A stretch of DNA of 64,000 bases from contig NZ_JAYRCK010000012.1 in NCBI RefSeq assembly GCF_036409475.1, forward strand, positions 1 to 64,000. The letters run 5' to 3'. The stretch is from Scandinavium sp036409475. GTDB lineage: Bacteria > Pseudomonadota > Gammaproteobacteria > Enterobacterales > Enterobacteriaceae. The notes beneath the pieces were generated by a model. The model ran no database searches and was not told where the DNA came from. It saw nothing but the letters and a program-made list of their open reading frames with translations. The position numbers were made by a program, and so were the translations under genes. Numbering within the stretch: position 1 is the first letter of the stretch; each line of letters starts with the position of its first letter. This document shows positions 1-7,627 of the stretch, piece by piece.

Positions 1-692
1 CTAGGCTGGGGGTTCAGTAAAGCTTTCAGCTTTGAGTCGGTTCTAAAAACCCCTTTTGATTTGTTAAAACAGGTTGCGGTCTGGCAACTGCAAACATTCA
101 ACAAGAAATCAAAAGGGGGTCCCAATGAGGGACGAAAAGAGCTTAGCGCACACCCGATGGAACTGTAAATATCACATAGTTTTTGCGCCGAAGTACCGAA
201 GACAGGTGTTCTACGGTGAAAAACGCAAAGCGATAGGCAGTATCTTAAGAAAGCTGTGCGAATGGAAAAACGTGAATATTCTTGAAGCGGAATGTTGTGT
301 GGATCACATCCACATGCTTCTGGAGATCCCGCCGAAAATGAGTGTATCGGCTTTTATGGGGTACCTGAAGGGCAAGAGTAGCCTGATGCTTTATGAGCAA
401 TTTGGGGATTTGAAGTTCAAATACCGTAACAGGGAGTTTTGGTGCCGAGGGTATTACGTTGATACGGTTGGAAAAAATACGACCAGGATACAGGAATACA
501 TAAAGCACCAACTGGAAGAGGATAAAATGGGTGAGCAGTTGTCGATCCCCTATCCGGGTAGCCCGTTTACGGGCCGTAAGTAATCCATAGATGCAAATGT
601 CAGATCGTGATGCGCCTGTTAGGGCGCTGCTGGTGACAGAGCCTTATAGGCGCATATGAAAAACCTCCGGCTATGCCGGAGGATATTTATTG
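1..692 (+). mobile_element. IS200-type insertion sequence, essentially complete
   Basis: The element holds one small transposase gene, a strong leader hairpin and a right-end hairpin, which is the IS200 organisation. Arms at about 49-65 and 100-120 pair just ahead of the transposase start; in IS200 this leader structure blocks read-through and translation. A second hairpin (arms 664-671 and 675-682) marks the right end. Length near 0.7 kb fits IS200. The exact left end may lie a few bases outside the window. The DNA to its right carries a gene tail with no start, so the element may have landed in an existing gene. Confidence 0.85.
125..583 (+). CDS. tnpA: IS200 transposase TnpA (Y1 HUH family)
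   Basis: This 152-residue protein is a Y1 transposase of the IS200/IS605 family, which moves single-stranded DNA through a tyrosine nucleophile. The HUH motif reads HIHMLL near residue 60, and a C-terminal helix with EYIKHQ near residue 130 supplies the likely catalytic tyrosine. The reading frame is open further upstream, to 74, but the start at 125 gives the standard IS200 length and lies directly after the leader stem-loop. The frame is intact, so the protein may be active. In Salmonella IS200 the 5' part is also covered by an antisense RNA (art200); the sequence alone does not prove one here. Confidence 0.9.
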   Translation: MRDEKSLAHTRWNCKYHIVFAPKYRRQVFYGEKRKAIGSILRKLCEWKNVNILEAECCVDHIHMLLEIPPKMSVSAFMGYLKGKSSLMLYEQFGDLKFKYRNREFWCRGYYVDTVGKNTTRIQEYIKHQLEEDKMGEQLSIPYPGSPFTGRK

Positions 693-735
693 AGCCCTCA
701 ATTTGTCCCGCGAAGTCTTAAGCCAGCTAATTTAA

Positions 736-957
736 TCCGAACCTTTTAGGCATCTTAAAAAAAACACAAGATTAGCCAGGCAACACTGGACATTCGGAAG
801 TCGAGTTTTACCACAATCTGCAACCTATCTTGCCAAAGAGAGCAATCCGCATAAACGAAAGTTCTTCAAACGGTGTTTAGTTGAACAGATCAAACTTGAT
901 GAGAAAAAAAAGCGAGTGATGGAAATCATGCAGCAGGTTTGGGAAGAGGACAACTAG
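736..957 (+). pseudogene. C-terminal gene remnant next to IS200
   Basis: An open frame of 73 codons ends at a stop at 955-957 and has no credible start codon or ribosome site; an in-frame stop lies at 733-735. The translated tail is charged and lysine-rich (for example NPHKRKFFKRC and EKKKRVMEIMQQVWEEDN). I do not recognise the family. Its position right after the IS200 end suggests the front of the gene was lost when the element inserted or through later decay. It could also be chance coding potential. Confidence 0.35.
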
Positions 958-1086
958 TTGCACTAAGGAACTGTGCCAGTGTAAGAGTTTAAATTTTACG
1001 CTGGCTATTTTGATTCCTATTCAATGCGATGTTAGCGCAAAAAAAAGATCTGTGATGATCTGAACTGTAAATACTCTATAGACTTA

Positions 1087-1446
1087 TTATCGATGAAAAA
1101 CAAACTTCACAACATTAGGGTCTTTCATCCATTCATTTTTTCTTCTTACATGAATTACAGCTATTGCGACTGATAGAAAGAAAATAAAAATCGATTTAAA
1201 TAAACTAGTATCAATGCCAAAAATGTATTTAAGGAATGGCAAGTTTATAAAGTTAACTACGAAAGTAAGTACAAATAAAGAAACCAAAAATGCGGCAAGG
1301 AAACGAAGAAGGCTGAAAGAACGTGCCACCGTGATTTTTGCATGGCATGATTTACAGATCAATGCCTCAGTTCTTACTCGACTCAAACAATAAGGACACT
1401 CCATCACACATGCATGTTTGCTAATGACTACTTCTTCTTTAAACAA
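1087..1446 (-). CDS. Small zinc-ribbon membrane protein, function unknown
   Basis: A 119-residue protein starting at TTG, chosen because an AAAGGAG ribosome site lies six bases upstream. Near the N terminus four cysteines in two CxxC pairs (CPYC about residue 18, CKSC about residue 31) form a zinc ribbon. Two hydrophobic segments follow (about residues 45-65 and 80-98), and the tail is basic. This layout is common in small inner-membrane proteins of unknown role in accessory DNA. Base composition is AT-rich, as in the neighbouring 556-residue gene, which points to acquired DNA. No function can be assigned. Confidence 0.6.
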   Translation of the reverse strand: MFKEEVVISKHACVMECPYCLSRVRTEALICKSCHAKITVARSFSLLRFLAAFLVSLFVLTFVVNFINLPFLKYIFGIDTSLFKSIFIFFLSVAIAVIHVRRKNEWMKDPNVVKFVFHR

Positions 1447-1474
1447 AACGCACTCCTTTGAGATAAAATTTTAA

Positions 1475-1702
1475 CTATTATTCGATTATACATCACAGCA
1501 TTCTGCTGTCGAACGCTTAGGATTGAACACAGGTGAACGATACCCAGCCAGTTCACCTCAAGAATGTAATCGATGCCAGAGTGCATGGCTTTTCCGCATG
1601 AAATCGCATTGTGATCGCCTTGGCTGTACCTACCTGTTTTGGTGGGGAATTGCTGGTCTTATGCGCCTGGATGAAAACCGTTACATAAAGTGCGCAGGTT
1701 GA
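1475..1702 (+). pseudogene. Cysteine-rich gene fragment
   Basis: An open frame of 75 codons lacks a clear start and ends in TGA at 1700-1702. It encodes a cysteine- and tryptophan-rich stretch with ECNRCQSAW, HCDRLGC and FWWGIAGLMRLDENRY. The composition and paired cysteines look like a true protein rather than a shadow, but the family is not recognised. It lies back to back with the zinc-ribbon gene. I read it as the C-terminal remnant of a mobile-element or plasmid-borne gene, with low certainty. Confidence 0.35.
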
Positions 1703-1792
1703 TCGCTAGTATTAATAGCAATATATTTGCACATAGGATCTGTAGGCGTATTATTATAGATATTCAAACCATTCAAAAAGAAGGTATTTATT

Positions 1793-3463
1793 ATGCAAAA
1801 CGATCATGATGAAGATTATGTCAATGCCTTAACTGATCGTGTATTTCTAATAAAGAGGGAGCTAGAAGCAGGTACGTTAAAGATTGCCGCTCATCTTGCT
1901 AATGGTTTAGCTGAGAGCCTCAGAAAAATTAAATTAAGGCCTGATGGGAAAGTTGAGCCTCAAACAGTGGATGGTCGAATAAGAGCAATGGGCGTTGCTG
2001 TACGCCACTTTGCGGAACGCAATCAAATTAAGGACAAATTTTCAATACACGGGCTCCAAGAGGCATACTTTAGAATTCTTTTTGACAATTTTGGGGAATA
2101 CTATCAACTGATATCTAAAAAAGGTGCTTTACCGTACCAAGTAGCAGATTTTTTATGCAAAAAAGATGAGTGTGTTGATGAACTTGATGGATGCTTTGAG
2201 GAGTTTTATAAGGAGATTTTAGAGTTTTGGTCAACTGCGGCAGAAATAGGAATTATTCACCTACAAGATGGTACCCAACTAAAGGCAAACTTCTCTGGTG
2301 ATCTCTTCCCCTCATATTCAAAAAATTCTGTATCCATCGCAGGATTATACGTTGATACAATAATTCTTCCATGCCCTATTCTAAGGGTCGGTCGTCTTCA
2401 TAATCATGCAACCAAGAGCGAATTTTGTAGACTCTTTTTTAAGCATGTGCTGACTTGTATGACTTATAAAGATATTGCTTTGGAGGAAATTGAACCTAAT
2501 ATAGTTTTGATACTACCGGATGAAAGAGATTATACATCTGAGAAAACCAATGATTTATTGAGGCGAAGCGAGCCTTATACTTTAGCGCACGCAGGCTATC
2601 TTTTTGATAGGAAATTTTCAGACAAAGATGAATTACAAGATTTTTGTAAGCATTTAGATAGCATTGATAAAGTCATGTCGGAATTAAAAAGACCAGATAG
2701 ACTTATTTTTGATACTGAATGGGAAAGTGGTCCCGAAAATCAGCTAAAAAGATTAATGTCCGACCGACTTCGAGTATCTCTTTCGTGGTTTGAGAATCAT
2801 CCTGGAATGGAGATATATGCTACTTGCATCGGTAGAATGCCGCAAGCGCTTTCAGCTAAAGATAATGCTAACCAGTTGGGATCAACTCCTTTCATAAATG
2901 CGCAAACCTCATGGCTTTATTATACTTGGTTATTGGAATATGAATCATCTAACTACGAGACAAGTACTGATCAAGTTAGGGATCTCCATATGGTTCATGC
3001 ACTCTCAAAAGGGCATCAAGAGGAGTTTTCTTGGCTCGGAAATATACCGATAGATAAAATTATACAATTAAGAAGAAATGGCCTTTTACATGAAGTACGA
3101 GAAACTCTTTCGTTTGGCGTTGGAGAGTTAATTGGCTCATCTCCCAACCAGTACAATAAGACGATGCAGAAAGTCATTGATAATATTGATGGTGAGTTTG
3201 CCAAACATCAACGGTTTATAGAAAACGCAAGAAAAGAAAAGCTAAGGATATTTGGTTTAGATGTTACACCTTGTATAGTAAGCGGAGTGATATCAATAGC
3301 TGCCGCTTACACAGGCAATGTTGCGTTAGGAACAATCGGTGCTGGTATGGGGATGTGGGGATTTCCAAATATCAAAGATATTAGAACCAAGTTTAGAGAG
3401 CGTGATGAACGGCTTAATAATTATAGAAATTCAGCAACTGGTATAATGTTCAGTCACATATAA
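1793..3463 (+). CDS. Hypothetical protein, 556 residues, unrecognised
   Basis: A long AT-rich gene with a ribosome site (AGAAGG) eight bases before ATG. The N-terminal two thirds look soluble and mixed alpha/beta. The last 70 residues contain a hydrophobic, glycine- and alanine-rich stretch (about residues 495-530, from VTPCIVSGV to GAGMGMWGF) that may form a membrane hairpin, then a charged tail. No nucleotide-binding, nuclease or other catalytic motif is obvious. It stands alone between gene remnants and phage-like regulators, and its base composition differs from the core genes, so recent transfer is likely. Single-gene phage defence proteins occur in such places, but nothing in the sequence proves that role. 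Confidence 0.6.
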   Translation: MQNDHDEDYVNALTDRVFLIKRELEAGTLKIAAHLANGLAESLRKIKLRPDGKVEPQTVDGRIRAMGVAVRHFAERNQIKDKFSIHGLQEAYFRILFDNFGEYYQLISKKGALPYQVADFLCKKDECVDELDGCFEEFYKEILEFWSTAAEIGIIHLQDGTQLKANFSGDLFPSYSKNSVSIAGLYVDTIILPCPILRVGRLHNHATKSEFCRLFFKHVLTCMTYKDIALEEIEPNIVLILPDERDYTSEKTNDLLRRSEPYTLAHAGYLFDRKFSDKDELQDFCKHLDSIDKVMSELKRPDRLIFDTEWESGPENQLKRLMSDRLRVSLSWFENHPGMEIYATCIGRMPQALSAKDNANQLGSTPFINAQTSWLYYTWLLEYESSNYETSTDQVRDLHMVHALSKGHQEEFSWLGNIPIDKIIQLRRNGLLHEVRETLSFGVGELIGSSPNQYNKTMQKVIDNIDGEFAKHQRFIENARKEKLRIFGLDVTPCIVSGVISIAAAYTGNVALGTIGAGMGMWGFPNIKDIRTKFRERDERLNNYRNSATGIMFSHI

Positions 3464-3465
3464 TG

Positions 3466-3507
3466 AATTCATTCTCGACTCAATAAAATGAGTCGGGAAT
3501 TGTTTTG
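3466..3507 (+). terminator. Probable terminator of the 556-residue gene
   Basis: A seven-base-pair stem (arms 3476-3482 and 3489-3495) with a six-base loop follows the stop codon and leads into a T-rich stretch. Confidence 0.5.
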
Positions 3508-3764
3508 TTAGACTTGTGATTACCGAATTTAATATTTATCTCACATGCTTTATTTGTAAGTACGTCCAGCTTTATTGCAAGGGTAAAAGTTTATTAATTA
3601 CAAAAAGTTTAGCTGCCTTCACCATCTCCCCAACATTGCTAATAATAATCCCATTATCTTAGGCAGTACCCAGCCATTTTGTAAGGACCCTATTTGATGT
3701 TGCGATTGATATTTCGATCTCGTCCGGCATATACAATTTACTAACGAAAGACAGCGTTATAGGT

Positions 3765-3905
3765 AAAGCCCATATCACTAAGCATCAGATCATCACCATG
3801 ATTGAGCATGCTGAAGCCGGACGAGCCGTTAAAGATGTCAGCCGGTAGTCCGGGATCTCAAAAATTGCTTGGGCTAAATCGAGTCCATTTACAGGGCAGA
3901 CCTTC
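3765..3905 (+). pseudogene. IS3-family transposase OrfA relic
   Basis: Translation from 3765 gives the N-terminal helix-turn-helix of an IS3-family OrfA: KAHITKHQIITMIEHAEAGR, then AVKDVSR, an in-frame TAG at 3846-3848, then SGISKIAWAKS. This follows the usual pattern of Q-I-I...EAGR.V.DVCRE.GIS...W in which the stop replaces the residue before the GIS motif. Nothing of the rest of the element remains. The 440-base gap from 3464 to 3903 otherwise holds only the terminator above and AT-rich sequence without a credible gene. Confidence 0.55.
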
Positions 3906-4152
3906 ACCTCATTCCCCCCTGCTTCTCCATGATCTCATGAATAAGCTCAGTAGGATCAAACGAAAGCAATCTGGCGAAATGAATAAACTCAATCACATCC
4001 AGGCGGCGCTCACCGTTTTCTACTTTTGCGATGAATGATTGAGGTTTACCCAGCGCCTGCGCGAGGGCGGCTTGGGTCATGCCTTTCTCCAGACGTGCGC
4101 TGCGCAACGTCCTTATAACTAGCTGATAGTCTTCCGAATAGATCGATGACAT
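3904..4152 (-). CDS. XRE-family HTH regulator
   Basis: An 82-residue protein made of one XRE/Cro-type helix-turn-helix: RSARLEKGMTQAALAQALG followed by PQSFIAKVENGERRLDVIEF, at about residues 16-60. Such proteins are small repressors or antitoxins. No toxin gene adjoins it, so a toxin-antitoxin pair is not supported. It is divergent from the Ner-like gene at 4253, and the two share a 100-base intergenic region with a repeated motif, which suggests mutual or self regulation as in phage lysogeny switches. The ribosome site before the ATG is weak. Confidence 0.7.
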   Translation of the reverse strand: MSSIYSEDYQLVIRTLRSARLEKGMTQAALAQALGKPQSFIAKVENGERRLDVIEFIHFARLLSFDPTELIHEIMEKQGGMR

Positions 4153-4166
4153 TTATGAATTCCGAA

Positions 4167-4219
4167 TTTATCCCAAAATCGAATATCGGCTATTCACATA
4201 TTTATCCCAAAACAGGATA
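4167..4219. promoter_or_regulatory. Repeated operator-like motif between divergent HTH genes
   Basis: The 12-base motif TTTATCCCAAAA occurs twice in the same orientation, at 4167-4178 and 4201-4212, 34 bases apart. The second copy extends into a palindrome, TTATCC-N7-GGATAA (about 4202-4220). The spacing and palindromy fit binding sites for one of the two flanking regulators. This is inference from sequence only. Confidence 0.5.
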
Positions 4220-4252
4220 ATTGGTCGTTCTACTACTAAGGAGGAGTTCCAA

Positions 4253-4507
4253 ATGACCAACCAAAACTGGCATCCAGCCGACATAATAGCCGGGCTACGC
4301 AAGCGCGGCACAAGTCTGGCGCGGGTTTCGCGCGAAGCGGGACTGGCGTCGTCGACGCTGGCGAATGCGTTGAATCGTCCGTGGCCGAAAGGTGAGTGGT
4401 TGATTGCCAACGCACTTAATGTGCATCCGGCGGTTATCTGGCCTGATAGATATAGCGGCAGCCACGACACCCGTTTACCGAGAGAAATGCTTCATCCAGC
4501 TTCCTGA
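4253..4507 (+). CDS. Ner/Nlp-type DNA-binding protein
   Basis: An 84-residue protein of the Ner/Nlp (SfsB) family: it starts with NWHPADIIAGLRKRGTSLARV, continues into an HTH (SREAGLASSTLANALNRPWPKGE), and ends with the typical VHPAVIWPDRY. Ner is the early repressor of phage Mu, and Nlp homologues are chromosomal relatives. A near-perfect ribosome site (AAGGAGG) precedes the ATG. The pairing with a divergent XRE gene resembles a phage immunity region, but no other phage genes follow, so it is probably a relic. GC content is higher than in the genes to its left. Confidence 0.75.
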   Translation: MTNQNWHPADIIAGLRKRGTSLARVSREAGLASSTLANALNRPWPKGEWLIANALNVHPAVIWPDRYSGSHDTRLPREMLHPAS

Positions 4508-4519
4508 ATACCGTGACTC

Positions 4520-4536
4520 CGGGGCTTTTTGCCCCG
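4520..4536 (+). terminator. GC-rich hairpin after the Ner-like gene
   Basis: CGGGGC and GCCCCG flank a five-T loop just after the stop codon. There is no T-run after the stem, so termination is uncertain. The rest of the gap to 4783 shows no gene, and no methionine-type regulatory site was recognised in it. Confidence 0.35.
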
Positions 4537-4783
4537 CGCTGTGAGTGACAGACGCATTCCCACAACACCCACTCTGGAGTTGTTTATGCACGCTGATTCA
4601 CACTGGTTCCACCTCATTTCGTTGCCCCACTTCCGGGAAAACTGCTCCCACTTTCCTTAGCCATTATCACCAGACCGTTGCGCCCTGCTCGTTAGCTTTT
4701 TTCTCTACACATAGCCCCTCATGTGCGGATTCACCGTGCGTGCCGGGTCTCGCTTTGTCTTTTATTTCACAAGGATATGTCGA

Positions 4784-5995
4784 ATGGACCGCAATACTCT
4801 GTTCCTGCAAAACGATGATTTTACTGCTGCCGATGCTGTCGCCTGCTCCGGGCAGGACGAGCCGCATGAACTCTACTTTGGCGCGGTCAGCGCCCCGATA
4901 ATCCAGACCAGCCTGTTTGTACAGAAAGACTATCAAACCTACTGCGACGACATGCAGCACGAGGCTGAACGCTTCATCTACTCCCGCGGCCTGAACCCCA
5001 CAGTACAAATGGTGGAAGACAAGCTGGCAAAACTGGAACGTGGCGAAGCGTGCCGCTGTTTTGCTTCCGGCATGGGGGCTATCAGCGCGGTGTTGATGGC
5101 AAACCTCAACAGCGGCGATCACATTATTCTGGTCAATAACGTCTACGGCCCGGCGATGGCGCTGATCAAACAGATGGCGAAGAAATTCGGCATACAGTAC
5201 GACGTGGTGCTGGATGGCACACCGGAGGCAATTGCCCGCCAGATACGTCCGTCCACGCGTGTGATTTACGCTGAATCACCCGGCACCATGACAATGAACA
5301 TTGTCGATCTGGCGACTATCGCCCAGCTTGCGAAGGCGCACGGTATTACCACGGTTATCGATAACACCTGGGCCACGCCGCTGTTTCAAAAGCCGCTGAC
5401 GCTGGGCTTCGATATCGTAATTCATTCCTGCACCAAATATCTCGGCGGGCACAGCGATTTGATTGCCGGGGCGGTGATCACCTCTCGTGAGCGCATGGCG
5501 GAGATCCGCGATTTCTCCCACCAGCTGCTCGGTGCGGTGCTGTCGCCGTTTGTCGCCTGGCTGCTGCTGCGCGGCTTACGCACTTTGCCTGTGCGCATGC
5601 AGCGCCATCAGGAGAATGTGTTGCAGGTGATTGAGAACCTGAAAACTCGCCCGGAAGTAGAAAACATCCGCCATCCGTACATGGCAGATGCCGCGCAGCA
5701 GGCGATTATCCGTAAGCAAATGCACGGCTTCTCTGGATTGTTCTCCTTTGAAATTCGCGACGGGCACTTTGCAGAGGTAAAGCGTTTTATCGACAGCTGC
5801 CGCTTGTTCAAAGTCGGCTGCAGTTGGGGCGGCTACGAGAGCCTGATTATTTCGCCGAATCGGGGTTACAACGAACCCGCACTGGCAGCGGATAACATCT
5901 CGCCGGGCCTGATTCGTCTCTCAATCGGTCAGGAAAGCCCAACGCAGCTGATTGCCGATCTGGACACGGCTTTTGCCGCCCTTCATGGAAAGTGA
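4784..5995 (+). CDS. Trans-sulfuration PLP enzyme, cystathionine beta-lyase-like
   Basis: A 403-residue member of the Cys/Met metabolism PLP-dependent family, which cleaves or forms C-S bonds in cystathionine, cysteine or methionine. Visible signatures are the YSRGLNPTVQMVE motif, ASGMGAISAVLMA, the cofactor lysine in SCTKYLGGHSD, and WGGYESL near the C terminus as in MetC-type beta-lyases. The cysteine typical of methionine gamma-lyase is not present at the matching YGPAMAL position. The frame runs upstream to 4721, but the ATG at 4784 is preceded by an AAGGA site and gives the family length. It is followed after 10 bases by an NhaC-family permease, suggesting uptake and breakdown of a sulfur amino acid. 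The exact substrate is unknown. Confidence 0.75.
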   Translation: MDRNTLFLQNDDFTAADAVACSGQDEPHELYFGAVSAPIIQTSLFVQKDYQTYCDDMQHEAERFIYSRGLNPTVQMVEDKLAKLERGEACRCFASGMGAISAVLMANLNSGDHIILVNNVYGPAMALIKQMAKKFGIQYDVVLDGTPEAIARQIRPSTRVIYAESPGTMTMNIVDLATIAQLAKAHGITTVIDNTWATPLFQKPLTLGFDIVIHSCTKYLGGHSDLIAGAVITSRERMAEIRDFSHQLLGAVLSPFVAWLLLRGLRTLPVRMQRHQENVLQVIENLKTRPEVENIRHPYMADAAQQAIIRKQMHGFSGLFSFEIRDGHFAEVKRFIDSCRLFKVGCSWGGYESLIISPNRGYNEPALAADNISPGLIRLSIGQESPTQLIADLDTAFAALHGK

Positions 5996-6005
5996 GGAGT
6001 TAAGG

Positions 6006-7442
6006 ATGAACACGCAGAAACAGCCTTCGTTCGCCTCTGCGGTCGGCTTGCTGATCGTTATCTTTCTGGTCTTTGCCGTCGGCATTGGCCTGCTGAACTA
6101 CCCGGTCGAATTCACCTTAATCTGCATCACCCTTGTCACCAGCTTTTATGCCGTCTGGTACGGCGGCAGCTGGAGCGAGGTGATAACAGCCCTGGTCGTG
6201 AAAATCAAAGACGCCGTTCCCGCCATTTTACTGCTGTTGTCGATTGGCATGCTGATTGGCTGCTGGATGGTCTCCGGCACCATTCCGATGATGGTGTATT
6301 ACGGCCTGGCGGTGATCAATCCGGCCTATCTCTACCTCACCGCGTTTTTGGTGACGGTCTGCATCTCGACGTTTACCGGCACCTCATGGGGAACGGCAGG
6401 CACCATTGGCGTAGCGTTGATGGCCGTGGCTTCGGCGATGGAAGTCTCATTGCCGATAACCGCCGGGGCCGTGATTTCCGGGGCGTACTTTGGCGATAAG
6501 CTTTCGCCGCTGTCCGATACCACCAACATGGCCGCCATTGCCGCGGGTGCGGATTTGTACCAGAGCATCCGCAATATGCTTTATACCTCTGTTCCGGCGT
6601 TCTTCTGCGCCTGCGTTGGCTTTTACCTGTTGGGGAATCATCTGAGCGGCGGCACCAGCGCACAAATGGCGGCGATTGCAGTGATGAAGTCGTCGCTTAA
6701 CACGCTGTTCTGGCTCAACCCGTTGCTGCTCTCCCCCGCGCTTTTGGTGTTTATCGGCGCGATGAAGAAATGGGATTCCGTAATAGTTCTGATTGCCTCA
6801 GCCGCTTTCGGCATTGCGCTGGCCGTGGTTTTTCAGGCTATCGCAATGGCAGATATTGTTGGCGCAGCAATCAATGGATTTAACTCCAGCATGCTGCCGG
6901 AGCTGGCGTCGTTGAGCATGGATGCTTCCACCGCGAAGAACATCGATGTGCTGTTGAACCGTGGCGGCATGTATTCGATGGTCGGGCCGATTGTGGTGAT
7001 GCTGTGCGCGTTTCTGTTTGCTTCCGCGCTGGATGTTTCCAGGGCGCTGGCGGTGATCCTCCGGCGGCTGGTGCAAAAACTCAATACTGTCACTCGCACC
7101 ATTCTCGCGACGATGTTCACCAGTTCGCTGCTGGTTGCCTGTACGGGCAACGCGGTGATCAGCTTTTTTATCGTCAAAAGCATGTATGAGCCGTGTTATG
7201 AGAAACAGAAACTGCATCGGGTGAATATGTCTCGCGCCATGGAATCCGGCGCAACGCTGCTCGAAGGCCTGTTCCCTTGGACAATCTCCGGCATGTTTAT
7301 GGCGAAAACCCTCGGCGTCGCGACTGTCGATTACCTGCCGTTTGTTCTCTTTAATTTGTCCTGCTGGCTGATTGCGATCCTGTATGCTTTCTTGTCGAAA
7401 TGGACGAGTTTTGGCACACGGTATGTAGCGTCTCCCGTTTAA
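6006..7442 (+). CDS. NhaC-family permease, possible sulfur amino acid transporter
   Basis: A 478-residue inner-membrane protein with about 12 hydrophobic segments and NhaC-family motifs, including FTGTSWGTAGTIGVALM and GAYFGDKLSPLSDTTNMAA around residues 120-180. NhaC proteins are classed as sodium/proton antiporters, but some members (MetT type) are thought to carry methionine. The start at 6006 has an AAGGA site and lies 10 bases after the PLP enzyme, so the two are probably one operon, which favours an amino-acid role. A 10-base-pair hairpin follows the stop. The transported compound is an inference. Confidence 0.75.
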   Translation: MNTQKQPSFASAVGLLIVIFLVFAVGIGLLNYPVEFTLICITLVTSFYAVWYGGSWSEVITALVVKIKDAVPAILLLLSIGMLIGCWMVSGTIPMMVYYGLAVINPAYLYLTAFLVTVCISTFTGTSWGTAGTIGVALMAVASAMEVSLPITAGAVISGAYFGDKLSPLSDTTNMAAIAAGADLYQSIRNMLYTSVPAFFCACVGFYLLGNHLSGGTSAQMAAIAVMKSSLNTLFWLNPLLLSPALLVFIGAMKKWDSVIVLIASAAFGIALAVVFQAIAMADIVGAAINGFNSSMLPELASLSMDASTAKNIDVLLNRGGMYSMVGPIVVMLCAFLFASALDVSRALAVILRRLVQKLNTVTRTILATMFTSSLLVACTGNAVISFFIVKSMYEPCYEKQKLHRVNMSRAMESGATLLEGLFPWTISGMFMAKTLGVATVDYLPFVLFNLSCWLIAILYAFLSKWTSFGTRYVASPV

Positions 7443-7452
7443 TTAGCTTAAC

Positions 7453-7482
7453 GTTGGCAGGGGAAATATCTGCCCTGCCAAC
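7453..7482 (+). terminator. Hairpin ending the lyase-permease operon
   Basis: GTTGGCAGGG (7453-7462) pairs perfectly with CCCTGCCAAC (7473-7482) across a 10-base loop just after the permease stop. Confidence 0.55.
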
Positions 7483-7584
7483 GCACATCCCCACCAAACA
7501 ACTTTGCACTTCCAGCCCGGCAAGCAACTTTTAGAACCAATCTCGAAATTTAAAGGGTCTTTTTTCTGGATACTTACACAGCAA

Positions 7585-7614
7585 GCAGGGCTCTATATAA
7601 GAACAGAGCCCTGC
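7585..7614 (-). terminator. Hairpin downstream of the metallophosphoesterase
   Basis: GCAGGGCTCT (7585-7594) and AGAGCCCTGC (7605-7614) form a 10-base-pair stem immediately past the stop of the minus-strand gene. No strong T-run follows on the minus strand. Confidence 0.45.
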
Positions 7615-7627
7615 GCAGGTTAAATAA

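Noticed and set aside
3802..4038. Plus-strand frame of 78 codons
   Set aside because: It lies over the XRE gene on the other strand and an IS3 relic, with no start signal.
3904..4152. Toxin-antitoxin pair
   Set aside because: The small XRE protein could be an antitoxin, but no toxin gene lies on either side in the same direction.
4784..5995. Methionine gamma-lyase as product
   Set aside because: The cysteine near the active site typical of that enzyme is absent and the WGGYESL motif favours beta-lyase types.
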